Positions 53,901-63,757 of a DNA stretch of 64,000 nt are shown piece by piece. The position numbers were made by a program, and so were the translations under genes. Source of the stretch: Porphyra umbilicalis (taxonomy: Eukaryota > Rhodophyta > Bangiophyceae > Bangiales > Bangiaceae). Position 1 is the first letter of the stretch, and every line of letters begins with the position of its first letter. Under the pieces are notes generated by a model that did no database searches, was not told the origin of the DNA, and saw only the letters and a program-made list of their open reading frames with translations. The stretch lies in contig KV919087.1 in NCBI GenBank assembly GCA_002049455.2, forward strand, positions 1 through 64,000. Reading direction: 5' to 3'.

Positions 53901-55119
53901 CAGACGCGTTGCTCAAAACTCCGATCGCGAGCACCGCTTCCCCATCACTGAGGATATAGCAGGCGTCGCCAACGAACACCACGGCACCGCCACAGCGGTC
54001 GACCGCTCGGACCGACAGAAGGTTGTCTGTCAGATCCGGCACAAGCATGGTCTCATCGAGGACCATGCGAGCCGTGGTGATTCCCTTCCCCACGTACATG
54101 GACGCGTATCCGTGCCCCTTGATGGGCACCTTGTGGCCGTCAGCTAGAGTGACCTTGGCCCCGCTCCCCGTCGTCTTGAAGGTGAAACCCGCGTCCTGGG
54201 CGGCCATATGGTTGGTCGCACCCGAGTCCAACACCCAGGTCGAGGACCCGCTGGTGCTCCCGGAAGCGTTGAGCTTCCCGGCCTGGCCTGCCGACGCAGC
54301 GTAGGCCAATGCGGCGCGGGGAGGTGCACCACCTCCACCGCCACCCTCACGACGCCCGCCATTTGGCTTCTTGTTGCCCTTGGCGTCGTCGGCCATCTTC
54401 TTGAGACAGTCGCGCTTCATGTGCCCCTTCTTGTCGCAGTAGTAGCACACGACCGCGCGCTTGTCCCACGGCTTCTTAGAAGCCGTTGCCACAAACGCTT
54501 GCGACTTGACGCCGGTCGCCGAGGACGACCGCCCATGGCTCCCCCGCTGCTCTACAGTGAGCAGCTTGGCGCTCACGTCAGCGAGGTTGCGCTTTCCGTC
54601 CATGTTCTCCAGAACGGTCTTGATCATGTCATACTCGGCCGGAAGGCCCGACAGGATCTGCAGGACAAGCGTGTTCTCGTCCACCTGATTTCCCAGCATG
54701 GAGAGTTCTTGACGGATGCCCTTGGCGCGCGACGTGTACTTGATGATTTTCTCGTCGCTGCCCTTCTTGAGGTTGCTCAGCTCATGCATGAGCTGCAGCA
54801 GGCGTGCGTTGTCCCGCGCCTCAAAGATGTCCTTGAGCGCATCCCACGCCTCCTTGGCCGTACTGACCGCCGTCACCGAATAAAGATGAACCGGCTTGAC
54901 AGACATCTGGATAGTCGCCAGGGCCGACTCGTTCATGAGGTCCCACGCCTCAGCTGCAACGTCGTTCTTGGCACCGCTCCCAGACGCGGGGCGGTCCGTC
55001 ACAACCGCAGCCAAAACCTTCTCCTTGATCTTCTGTGCACGGCAGTACACAGCCCAGACCTTGTAGTCGTCGTCCAGCTGCGCGAAGCGAGGGCCAGCGT
55101 AGCGGCCGTACTCCGACAT
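50962..55119 (-). CDS. Copia gag-pol polyprotein of element C, ending at the element D insertion
   Basis: About 1385 residues from the ATG at 55119 (MSEYGRYAGPRFAQLDDDY), the start shared with D and E. Parts in order: gag, CCHC knuckle (CYYCDKKGHMKRDC), protease LDSGATNHMA, HHCC and D,D,E integrase, acidic linker, YVDD reverse transcriptase, and RNase H (YVDADWAGD; STAEAEY). The last few codons run into element D's LTR. No other damage stands out. Confidence 0.9.
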   Translation of the reverse strand: MSEYGRYAGPRFAQLDDDYKVWAVYCRAQKIKEKVLAAVVTDRPASGSGAKNDVAAEAWDLMNESALATIQMSVKPVHLYSVTAVSTAKEAWDALKDIFEARDNARLLQLMHELSNLKKGSDEKIIKYTSRAKGIRQELSMLGNQVDENTLVLQILSGLPAEYDMIKTVLENMDGKRNLADVSAKLLTVEQRGSHGRSSSATGVKSQAFVATASKKPWDKRAVVCYYCDKKGHMKRDCLKKMADDAKGNKKPNGGRREGGGGGGAPPRAALAYAASAGQAGKLNASGSTSGSSTWVLDSGATNHMAAQDAGFTFKTTGSGAKVTLADGHKVPIKGHGYASMYVGKGITTARMVLDETMLVPDLTDNLLSVRAVDRCGGAVVFVGDACYILSDGEAVLAIGVLSNASVVGSVSESENYVLKVTPVTASARAVSTHMDGEAELWHRRFNHLGFENLKRVVGMVDGIPSTVADAKRVPGTVCVPCVDGKMARSPHHRSTTTTTKCELVHTDVDGPLTASLGGSVYFVTLMEDSTGFITATPIKSKGMVPDVLKARIKQLETLTWLKVKRVRHDGAKEYVSRDLQAWYEDKGITSEKTAPYSSQQNGKAERANRYIMERVRAALLDAGAEEELWAEALSTVIHVLNRSPKAGQDVTLLEALTGRRPDVKGFRVLGSRAWALKPKQQQRKLEPRTDVGRFVGYTVGGKAYRILEDGSNKVFERRDVLMEETSSKAIKMTSVPGPASTPFLTSQTDGDKEDGAMDMLEAEAASGDEYASQQSSESDVEPDEASGLDAEDGDDNDAGEDAADHDGHDVLSGSTTESGDDGVQALRRSKRKPAPKVTWWERNPKAYAAEGPKGGDPSGWDLTKAPANAKEARARSDWPRWKAAEKEEYLAHKKLGTWSNTRSSNKRKAVKTRYVYDIKHDAEGNMTRYKARLVAQGFNQVPGRDFDETWAPVPSSATTRALFAVAAAKDWEVHHVDVKTAFLNAKMDKEMYIKLPVGAEPGEEGDVRRLNLALYGTKQAGRLWGIKLNKELNAIGAVRSKVDPCLYTWSHPVHGLVYILVYVDDLIVAGKSLDGVQMVKASVLASFDVRDMGEVKDFIGMKVMRERAAKVITLSNPGHVSSLLEAFQMNKSAPNKTPMVSGAKLCKTGENLLPEGNRYAELVGSLLYLSTTTRPDIAFSVGVLSRYMSCPEEDHMRAAKGVLRYLRGATRLGVVYGDDKPLQGYVDADWAGDIDARRSTTGFVFTLNGGPISWTSKRQSTVATSTAEAEYVAAAMAIKEALWLRKLLSELGVDGDTVPMGEDNQACLALVNNPEATGRTKHVDVAYHMVRDYVARGEVAFYFLPSADMPADGMTKPLPAPAFTTFRGVIGDGSDLGTSGSSGC

Positions 55120-55261
55120 GACGATGACAACCACGCCAGCAGGCGCGGCACTGACGACGTGGGAGGCTATACCCACCTGCCCGACGCCGGAACACACGGC
55201 GACCCAACCAAGGTCGTCCCGCCAACAACGGCACGGAAGACGACGATGACCACCAGCGACA

Positions 55262-55275
55262 CTGGGCCCATAACC
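55262..55275 (-). promoter_or_regulatory. Primer-binding site of element C
   Basis: GGTTATGGGCCCAG on the minus strand next to the 5' LTR. Confidence 0.85.
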
Positions 55276-55648
55276 TGTGAAGTCGGTGTGGTCAAGTGGG
55301 TGCGTTGTTTTACTACGGCAGAGGTCCTGGGCCGTGTCCAGCCACCTAATGTACCCCAGGCGGCCCCAGGACAGGTCGTCGGGCAGCCCGCTCTCGGAGC
55401 ACACCCACGTGCCTCAGTTCTCAGTGCGCGCGGGCCGCGGCGCACCTCCCAGAACGGGGCATGCACCTCCCCACACAAGTCCCCCCCCCCGAGCTCACCC
55501 CAGCAGAGAGTGCCCACTACGAGACCAACAAATCAAGTGCACACAAGTACAAAACATACAACAAGTGCATAGGTAAATACCCAAAACTGAGTCCCAATGC
55601 TCAACCGGGTAAGTATAGACAAATCGAATTGCTGAGCCATGCTCAACA
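55276..55648 (-). repeat. 5' LTR of element C
   Basis: 373 bp partner of 43747-44119, followed by the target duplication gttgg. Confidence 0.9.
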
Positions 55649-55653
55649 GTTGG

Positions 55654-56037
55654 AAACAGCCTATAATGTTGGAGTGTTTTACCGTGTACGGCGGGCCCCC
55701 TGGTGTCCTGTGCCGAGATCGCGAGGTACGGTGCACGCCTGTCGAGGAGACCGACGGTCAGCCTCCCTCTGGGTCACGGGTCTCGTGTGGCATCGGGCCT
55801 GTCAACGGACGGCTCGTGTGAGCCTCTCGGGACATCCGATCAGGCAGTCCACGAACGCCGATTGTGGGGTCCGGCACACTTTTGTGGCCCATTCGCACCG
55901 TTCTGAGTGCGCCTGGGAGGGCCATTAGGGGCGGTGCCGCAGTCGTCGTTGGCAGGTAGCATGGGGGCAACCAACAATGTCAGTCGACTTAGGTCCTGCG
56001 CTTTCGGCTGTTCGCTTGCGAGGACCGCACGGGTGAG
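55654..56037. other. gene-free flank between element C and the SANT/NAM gene
   Basis: The first 40 bases continue the dispersed repeat into which element C jumped. The rest holds no recognised feature. Confidence 0.4.
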
Positions 56038-58229
56038 GTGTACGTTGAACGTGCCCGCTCTCTGCGGCCCGTTCCGCAACGGCGGTGCATCCGCCCTTTT
56101 TCGCCGTCGACGGACGGTGTGTCCACTGCTGTCGCTGTGCCGTACGTCTCGCGACACGGCAAGCCGCCATGCCCGACTCCCCCCCTTCAAAGTTGGCCGA
56201 TGGTGACGCCCCGCCGTTTCCCCCACTCCCCCCTCTACCTCCTGGCTTTCGCTACCAGCGGGTGCGCAACCCGTTGCACGAGTCTTCTCCCCCCCCTGGG
56301 CTTGAGCCTGCTACGGCCCGTGGCATGGGCGGGGCGGCGCCTCCCGCGGTGCGAGCGGCACTTCGGCTGCCTTCCGCGACAGCAGGCGCCGAAACTGCAG
56401 CGGCAACGTCCCGGGACGACGACGGCTGCCGGCGGTTGCGCGTCGCTGCCTGCGTCGGCAGCGACCACCGGTGTGGACGCGGTAGCGCCGGCCAAGTCTG
56501 GCGCCGCTCTGGGTGGCGGCGACGCTATTGGGGTCTACGAGGCGGCTCCAAACGTTTCGAAGAAGGCGCGGACTGATCGGCGCCCGCGCCTGGCGGGCCT
56601 GCGGCGTGCCAGCGAGCTCGGTGTCGAGGAGTTCGTCCGGCGCTTGCACGCGTGTCGTGTGAAAGACGCGCTCGCTTCTGGAAAGACTCCTCCGCCCAAC
56701 CCTCCCCTCTTGTCTGACCTCTGTGTGCCGTACAAGCCTCGAGGAGCCGCTGCTTCTGGCGCCCGTCGTGCTACCTCGGACGAGCGCTCCGCCGGTGGAG
56801 CGCGCTCCGTGGCGCCGACATTGGTGGCCGCCACGCCGGTTGCCCGCGGAAGCGCAAGTGGTTCAGAGGCTGGCGCCGGTGCTGGCGGGGCGCCCGGCAA
56901 GAGCGCACCGGTCGGCCGCGGTCCACCAAGCGACACAGAGTTGGACAAGTCGGGACGTACCCGTGCTCGTGAGAAGCGAGCAGCCGGCACCCGACGGGGA
57001 GCGGTGCCGCGACCAACAATGTCGAACCTTGGTGGGGCTGGCGGCGATGACGAGAGCGAGTGGAACCAGTCTTCGGGCGGGAGCGTCGCATTATCCAGCA
57101 CCGGCGGTGCGCTGACGCCGCAGCACCAAGGGCGCCGCGCGAGCGGCGGTCCTCGCCGCGGGGGTGGCGCAGGCGCGAAGAAGAAGGGCCCAGGCAACGG
57201 CAAGGGAAAGGTGTGGACGGTCGACGAGCAGGTGGCTCTCTGTGTGACGTTCAAGTTGGTGGCGCAGCGGTCGGACATGGGCGCGGACTGGTCGAAGGAC
57301 GGTCTCTAGGACACCATTAAGGAGGACTTTGTGCAGCGCATCCCCAAGAGCCTGAATCCCAGTGACCTGAAGGGCCGATGGAGCGAGCGCCCGGCGGGCT
57401 CCATGCAGACGCAGTTTGAGCGCAAGAACGCGCCCGACGTGCAGCGCTTCGCACATTTCTTCAAGGTGGCGTCCGACAAGAAGCAGCTGACGGGGAGGCT
57501 GACTGAGGAGGACCTCGTGCGCGCCGCCGCGGGCCTCTTCTCCGGCGTGTCAGCGTACCAAGCCGTGCGGCAGGACGCGTGCTCGGACGACGAGCGCGAG
57601 CGGCAGGGAAAGGCGCGGGCGGAGCGGACCGGTCACGTGGTGGCGTGCGCGTGCATTCCGATGTGGCGCGTGCTGAGAGAGACGGAAAAGTTCAGCGGGG
57701 CGGCGGCCGACGCCAACGCCGTCGCCGACCGCTTTCACGGCATTGGTGGTCAGCTGGACGTTGACGGCGGCGATGATGGCAACGGCGGCGGCGACAAGCC
57801 CTCACGCGGGAAGCGTCCCGCTTTCCAGCCGCGACCAGACATGGGCGTCAAGGCGGCCAAGCGCATGCGCAACAACAAAGAGGACATGCAAGAGAGCGCG
57901 GGCGTCCTCGGTGTGGAGCTCGTGCGCTCGAGAAAGACAATGGAGGCGATGGTTTCGGAGGCTGCAAAGCGGACGCAGCTCGAGTCCAAGCGCGCGGCGG
58001 CCGCGTTCGTCAAATTGCCCGAGAACAAGGGCACGGACGAGGCCAAAGCGTTCTTTGAGGCCATGCGGCAGGACATGTTCAACATCGGCATGGCGGCCAT
58101 CAATGCCACGGCGCCGGCGGCCGTGGCCAGCGGTGCGGTCGCGGTGCGGGGCGCGTCGCCTTCGACCAAGTCGGCCACTGCGGCGGGCGCCAGCGCAGCT
58201 GCGGCCGCGTCGGCCGCGATGGCCGCGGG
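56038..58229 (+). pseudogene. SANT/Myb-like protein with NAM-associated-type C-terminus, one in-frame stop, 3' end cut by element E
   Basis: One register runs from 56038 to the LTR of element E, broken only by a TAG at 57307-57309. An Ala/Gly/Pro-rich N-terminus of about 390 residues leads to a SANT/Myb-like domain (KVWTVDEQVALCVTF ... DWSKDGL, stop, DTIKEDFVQRIPKSL, LKGRWSERP). Then follow CIPMWRVLRETEKFSGA, an acidic Gly-rich linker, and a Lys/Arg-rich helical C-terminus (GVKAAKRMRNNKEDMQ through FFEAMRQDMFNIGMAAI) as in NAM-associated domains. Another plausible N-terminus (MPDSPPSKLADGDAPPFPPL, ATG at 56169) is in a different frame. The architecture matches the gene at 1-925. The copia insertion removes the natural 3' end. 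Possibly a transposon-derived DNA-binding protein; likely inactive now. Confidence 0.6.
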
Positions 58230-58627
58230 TGTGAAGAGAGCGGTAGTTGGGTGCATGCGCTGCTTTACTCGAGAGCGGTCTGAGGCGCGAGGCCAGCAGG
58301 CTCTTAAACCCTCCGTGTGCCTCTTTCGCCACGTTCTGCCGGCGCACCCCCCGCCAGCGCAGTGCTCCCTCCCTTGGAGGGTACATGCTCTCACCACCCC
58401 ACAAATCGCGACGCCCCTCGATGACCCCACGAGAATCTCCCCGAGCTCAGCTCCAGAAGGAGCTGCCCTCAACATACAAGTACAAGTAACTACATCATAC
58501 ACATACAGCAATGCATGACAATGGCACAGCGAAACAAGCCGATGACCGCATAAGTACTCCCGGAATTAGCCAGGCAGTCCGCGGTAACTCCGACTTACCT
58601 GCGCGGGCTTGGGGGGCTTCCTCAACA
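58230..58627 (-). repeat. 3' LTR of element E
   Basis: 398 bp, minus strand TGTTGAGGAAGCCCCCCAAG to CTCTTCACA. By eye a little more diverged from its partner than the LTR pairs of C and D. Confidence 0.88.
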
Positions 58628-59421
58628 CTCCCCCAGCGCCCCACAGTCCGCGCCATGGACGCTTCGTCATGGCCACAGTGCGAGATCTTACGCCAACATT
58701 CGCGATCGAGAAAACGGCCAAGTCGATCGCATCGACTTGGCCGAAATCGGGTCGAGTCGGTGGGAGCAGTAGGCCTACTGCTCCCACCGACTCGACCCGA
58801 TTTCGGCCAAGTAAAATCGACCTCCGCCGAATTTGCCAAAATCACTATCGACGTGAAGCAGACGTCGAGGTGAGTACAGCGCACCCGGGTGCGTCTCGAA
58901 CGGAGACGATCCGGCGCATCGGCGGCCCGTCAAAGTCTGCTCGCTGGGAGCAGTAGGCCTGCTGCTCCCGGCCAAAATCGGGGCCCACTACTTCCGGCCA
59001 AAATCCACCAAATTCGACTTGCACCAAAATCGATTCGGGCCCGTCGGGAGCAGTAGGCCTACTCCTTCCAGCCAAAATCGACCAAAATCGACTTCCACCA
59101 AAATCGACTCGTGCCCGTTGGGAGCAGTAGGCCTACTGCTCCCGGCCAAACGGCCCAAAATCGACTTAGGCCAAATCGAGTTGGGCGATCGCCGGGAAAA
59201 CCGCGGCTGCGCCACTGGTCGCCCCCAGTGGCGCCACAGCGCCCCAGGACGGTCCCAACTGGCCGTCCCCCCAAGGCAACAGCGCCCCATCGCCGGCCCC
59301 AAATAAGTGGATGGTAGCGCAACAGTCCACGACTGGCACCGGCCCGCGGCAAGGTCGACGGAGGTCGCTGCCGCGTGTCCGGGGCTGCGCCACTGGACGC
59401 CTCCAGTGGCGCCATGGCGCC
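58628..59421 (-). repeat. 3' internal segment of element E with four palindromes (AGTAGGCCTACT core)
   Basis: GGGAGCAGTAGG and its reverse complement abut at 58761-58786, 58946-58969, 59046-59069 and 59120-59143 (two with changed arms). The first is the centre of a perfect 78-base palindrome at 58735-58812. Spacers repeat CGACTT, CCAAAATCGA and similar. Two more hairpins (GCGCCACTGG ... CCAGTGGCGC) lie at 59209-59234 and 59387-59412, next to the pol end. Confidence 0.88.
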
Positions 59422-62400
59422 TCAGCACTTTCCCAACAGGGGGTCGCCAGGCGCGGCGCCCCGCTCAGCCGCGCCCAGGTCTTTGCCAACCCCGACGGCA
59501 GCCCGGAAAGCCGTGAACGCCGGCGACGGCAGCGGCTTGGTGAGCCCATCCGCCGGCATGTCGGCGCTCGGGAGGAAGTAGAAGGCCACATCCTTGCGCG
59601 CCTGGTAGTCGCGAACCATGTGGTAGGCGACGTCAACATGCTTGGTTCGCCCCGTCGCCTCGGGGTTGTTGACCAGCGCCAGGCAGGACTGGTTGTCCTC
59701 CCCCATCGCCACGGCTCCACCGTCGACGCCCAGAGCCGACAGCAGCTTGCGTAGCCACAGCGCCTCTTTGGTCGCCATTGCGGCGGCCAAGTACTCGGCC
59801 TCGGCCGTCGAGGTGTCCACGGTCGACTGGCGCTTACTTGCCCACGCAATCGCCCCGCCATTACAGGTGAAGACGAAACCGGTTGTCGACCGACGACCGT
59901 CGATGTCGCCGGCCCAGTCGGCGTCGACAAACCCTTGCAGCGGCTCGCTGCCGCTGCAGACCACACCCAGGCGAGTCGTCCCGCGCAGGTAGCGCAGAGC
60001 CTCTTTGGCCGCGCGCATGTGGTCCTCCTCAGGGCAGGACATGAAGCGCGACAGCACCCCTACGGCAAAGGCGATGTCTGGCCTCGTCGTGGTTGACAGG
60101 TAGAGGAGGGAGCCGACCAACTCGGCATAACGGTTGCCCTCTGGCAGCAGGCCCTCCCCTGTCTTGGTCAGCTTGATTCCCGACGACATCGGCGTCTTGT
60201 TTGGCATCGCCTTGTCCATCCCCAGCGCCTCCAGCAGCGTCGCGGTGTGCCCCGGGTTGCTCAACGTCAGAATCTTGGCCGCCCGGTTGCGCATGATCTT
60301 CATGCCGATAAAGTCCTCGACCTCCCCCATGTCGCGCACCTCAAACTTGGAAGACACGGAGCGCTTGACGGCCCCAACCCCAGCCAGCTTCTCGCCCGCC
60401 ACGATAAGGTCGTCGACGTACACGAGGATGAAGATGAACCCGTGCACGGGGTGGTGCCACTCATTGAGGCACGGGTCCACCTTGGACCGGACCGCCCCCA
60501 TCTCTTTGAGCTCTTCGTCGAGCTTGATGCCCCACAGCCGCCCCGCCTGCTTTGTCCCGTAGAGCGCCAGGTTAAGCCGACACATCTCCTCCAGCCCCTC
60601 CGGTTCGACACCGTCGGGGAGTTTGATGTACATCTCCTTGTCCATCTTGGCGTTGAGGAAGGCTGTCTTGACGTCGACATGGTGGATCTCCCAGCCCATG
60701 GATGCCGACACAGCGAAGAGAGCACGTGTCGTGGCCGCGTTGGGTACTGGAGCCCACGTCTCGTCAAAGTCTCGTCCGGGCACCTGGTTGAACCCTTGGG
60801 CCACGAGACGAGCCTTGTAGCGCGTGAGCTTGCCCTCCGCGTCGTGCTTGATGTCGAACAGGAATCGCGTCTTGATGGCCTTGTGATTCTTGTTGTTCCC
60901 CTCGGTCTTGGACCAGGTGCCAAGGTGCTTGTGTGCCGCCACCTCCTCCTTAATGGCCTGCTTCCACAGCGGCCAGTCAGGACGAGCGCGCGCCTCCTTC
61001 TCGTTTGCAGGCGGCTTGTGCAAGTCGCAGCCCGCCTGAGCCGCGGAAGCCTTTCCGCTTGCCAGGTACGCCTTGGGTTCCTTCTCCCACCATGTTACCT
61101 TGGGAGCTGGCTTGCGCTGCAAGCGACGAGGCCCCGGTGTGACGCTGTCACTGGCCGCAGGTGCTTGCGCAGCTGCGGGTGTCGAGCCACCGACGATGTC
61201 CTCGTCCTCCTCCTGGCTATCGCCAGCAAAGGAAGAAGGACCGACTTCGTTGTCGCTGTCAGAGGTGTCGTCGGGGGAGTACTCGTCCTCTCGCCCGCCT
61301 TCTACGCCGAGCATGTCCATTGCCCCTTCCGTGGCGCCATCCTTGTCGCCGTTATATTCCGCAGTCAGCCGGGGACCAGCGCTTGACCCGACTGCTGACG
61401 TCTCGACCTTCGCCGAGTTCTCCTCCATCAGCACGTCCCGACGCTCGAAGACGTGGTTTGTCTCGTCCTCGAGGATGCGGTAGGCTTCGCCACCGACAGT
61501 GTAGCCGACAAAGCGGCCGACGTCGGTCCTCGGCTCCAGCTTTCGCTGCTGCTTCTTCGGCTTCAGCGCCCACGCCCTCCTCCCCCAAACGCGGAATCCC
61601 GCGACGTTGGGGCGTCGACCCGTCAGCGCCTCGAGCGGCGTCACATCGAGCCCCGACTTGGGAGATCGGTTGAGAACATAGACAACGGAGGCCTACGCCT
61701 CGGCCCAGAGCTCTTCCTCCGCGCCGGCGTCAAGCAGGGCAGCACGCACGCGCTCCATTAGCGTGCGGTTCACCCGCTCCGCCTTGCCGTTCTGCTGCGA
61801 CTTGTACGGCGCCGTCATCTCAGACGTGATGCCCTTATCCTCGTACCACGCCTTAAGATCGTTCGTGACGTACTCCTTTGCACCGTCGTGACGGACACGC
61901 TTCACTTTCACGCCCGTCAGCGTCTCAAGCTGCTTGATGCGCGTCTTGAGCACCTCCGGCGCCATCCTCTTTGTCTTGATAGGCGTAGCCGTGATGAACC
62001 CCGTTGAGTCCTCCAGCGCCGTCATAAAGTAAAGGGAGCCACCCAGCGACTCAGAGAGTGGGCCACCAATGTCGGTGTGCACCAGTTCGCACTTAGTTGT
62101 TGCTGTCGACGAGCGGTGGCTGGGCGACTGAACCATCTTGCCGTCCACACACGGCACACCAACCGTACCAATGACGCGCTTGGCGTCTGCCGCTGACGAC
62201 GGCATGCCGTCGACCATTGTGGCCGCCCGCTTGAGGTTCTCCAACCCCAAGTGGTTGAACCGACGATGCCACAGCTCCGCCTCCCCAGCGATGCGCGTCG
62301 ATGCCGCGCACGCCGACGCCTTGACCGGCGTGATCTTGAGCACGTACTGCTCCAGGTCGTTGACCTTGCCGACAACGGACGCTTTGTCGAGCACTCCGCT

Positions 62401-63600
62401 CGAATGGACAGCATCCTCGTCGCTGAGGATGTAACAGGCGTTTCCGACGAACACTACCGCACCTCGATTGCGGTCAACCGCTCGAACCGAGAGCAGATTG
62501 CTGGTCAGGTCCGGCACGAGCATGGCCTCCCCGAGCACCATGCGCGTCTTGGTTTTGCCATTGCCAACGTCCATGGAGACGTGGCCGTGCCCCTTGATGG
62601 GTACCTTTCCGCCGTTGGCCAAGGTGACCTGGGCCCCGCTTCCCGCTGTCCGGACGGTGAAACCCTTATCCCCGGCGGCCATGTGGTTGGTTGCGCCAGA
62701 GTCGAGCACCCAAGTTGATGAACACAGGGAGCTCCCGCGAGCCTTGCTACTCCCGGTATTTCCAGTAGAAGCAGTGTAGGCCAGAGCGGCACCCGCGTGG
62801 GGCTTGCCACCGTGACCGCCTTCACGGCCACCACCGCCATGCTTGCCCTTGCCCTTGGCCTCTTCCGCCTTCTTCTTGTAGCAGTCGCGTTGCATGTGTC
62901 CCTTCTTGTTGCAGTTGAAGCATACGACCGACTTCGTTTCAAACGGCTTCTTAGGCGCCGCTGCCGCAAAGGCTTGTGACTTGACACTGCCAGAAGGCTT
63001 GGAAGCGCCGACAGAAATACTCCGCTGCTCGACTTGAAGCAGCTTAGCCGTCACTTTCGACATGACGAGCTTAGTGTCCTTGTTCTCCAACACCGTCCTG
63101 AGCATCCCGTACTCTGCCGGGAGCCCTGCCAGGACACGCAGCGCAAGCGTGTTGTCGTCCACCGGGTTTCCGAGCATGGCGAGCTCGTCCCGGAGCATCT
63201 TGGCGCGCGACGCAAACTTGATGATGTTCTCGTCGCCGCCCTTCTTGAGGCTGCTCAGCTCTTCCATGAGCCGCAGCAGCTGCGCGTTGTATCGCGCCTC
63301 GAACATGACCTTGAGCGCGTCCCACGCCTCTTTGGCCGTGTCCACCGACGTGACCGTGTTGAGGTGCACGAGCTAGACCGACATCTGGATGGTCGCCAGC
63401 GCCGCCTCGTTCATGGCGTTCCACGCGTCCACCACCGGGTCGGACTTCTTGTCGTCGGACGAGGATGCCGGTCGGTCCGTCAGGACCGCCGCCCAGAGCT
63501 TCTCCTTCTTGAGCTGCGCACGCTGGTACGCTGCCCACACCTTGTAGTCGTCATCCAGCTGCGCAAACCGCGGGCCGCCATAAAAGCCGTGGTCTGCCAT
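59422..63600 (-). pseudogene. Broken copia gag-pol of element E
   Basis: Starts like D (MADHGFYGGPRFAQLDDDY at 63600) and carries gag, CCHC knuckle, DSGATNHMA protease, integrase, YVDD reverse transcriptase and RNase H in copia order, with about three lesions. It ends in the same LLGKC-type tail as element D. Confidence 0.9.
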
Positions 63601-63743
63601 GTTGACGACCTCGGCGCCGCACAGCGCCGCACTAACGACATAGGGAGCGAAACACGACCGCCGGACGCCGGAACACACCGCGATCCCAGCGACGTCGTCT
63701 CACCAGCGACAGCAGGGAAGACGACGGTTACCACCAGCGACAG

Positions 63744-63757
63744 CTGGGCCCATAACC
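63744..63757 (-). promoter_or_regulatory. Primer-binding site of element E
   Basis: GGTTATGGGCCCAG on the minus strand, next to the 5' LTR. Confidence 0.85.

Larger units (their letters stand above)
43747..55648 (-). mobile_element. Ty1/copia LTR retrotransposon C, with element D nested inside
   Basis: LTRs at 43747-44119 and 55276-55648 are both 373 bp (about 6 differences by eye). The 5-bp target duplication gttgg is at 43742-43746 and 55649-55653. The target is a dispersed repeat also present at 18.08-18.15 kb. Gag-pol (50962-55119) is one long frame up to the point where element D entered, near the end of pol. C's own 3' internal segment resumes at 44120-45031. Apart from D, the element looks whole. 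It is older than D. Confidence 0.92.

Noticed and set aside
404-57309. In-frame TGA and TAG in the two SANT-type genes as evidence for an altered genetic code
   Set aside because: Intact copia, Hint and Cys-rich frames use TGA, TAG and TAA as normal ends, and the two genes have different stops; simple decay or read error is more likely.
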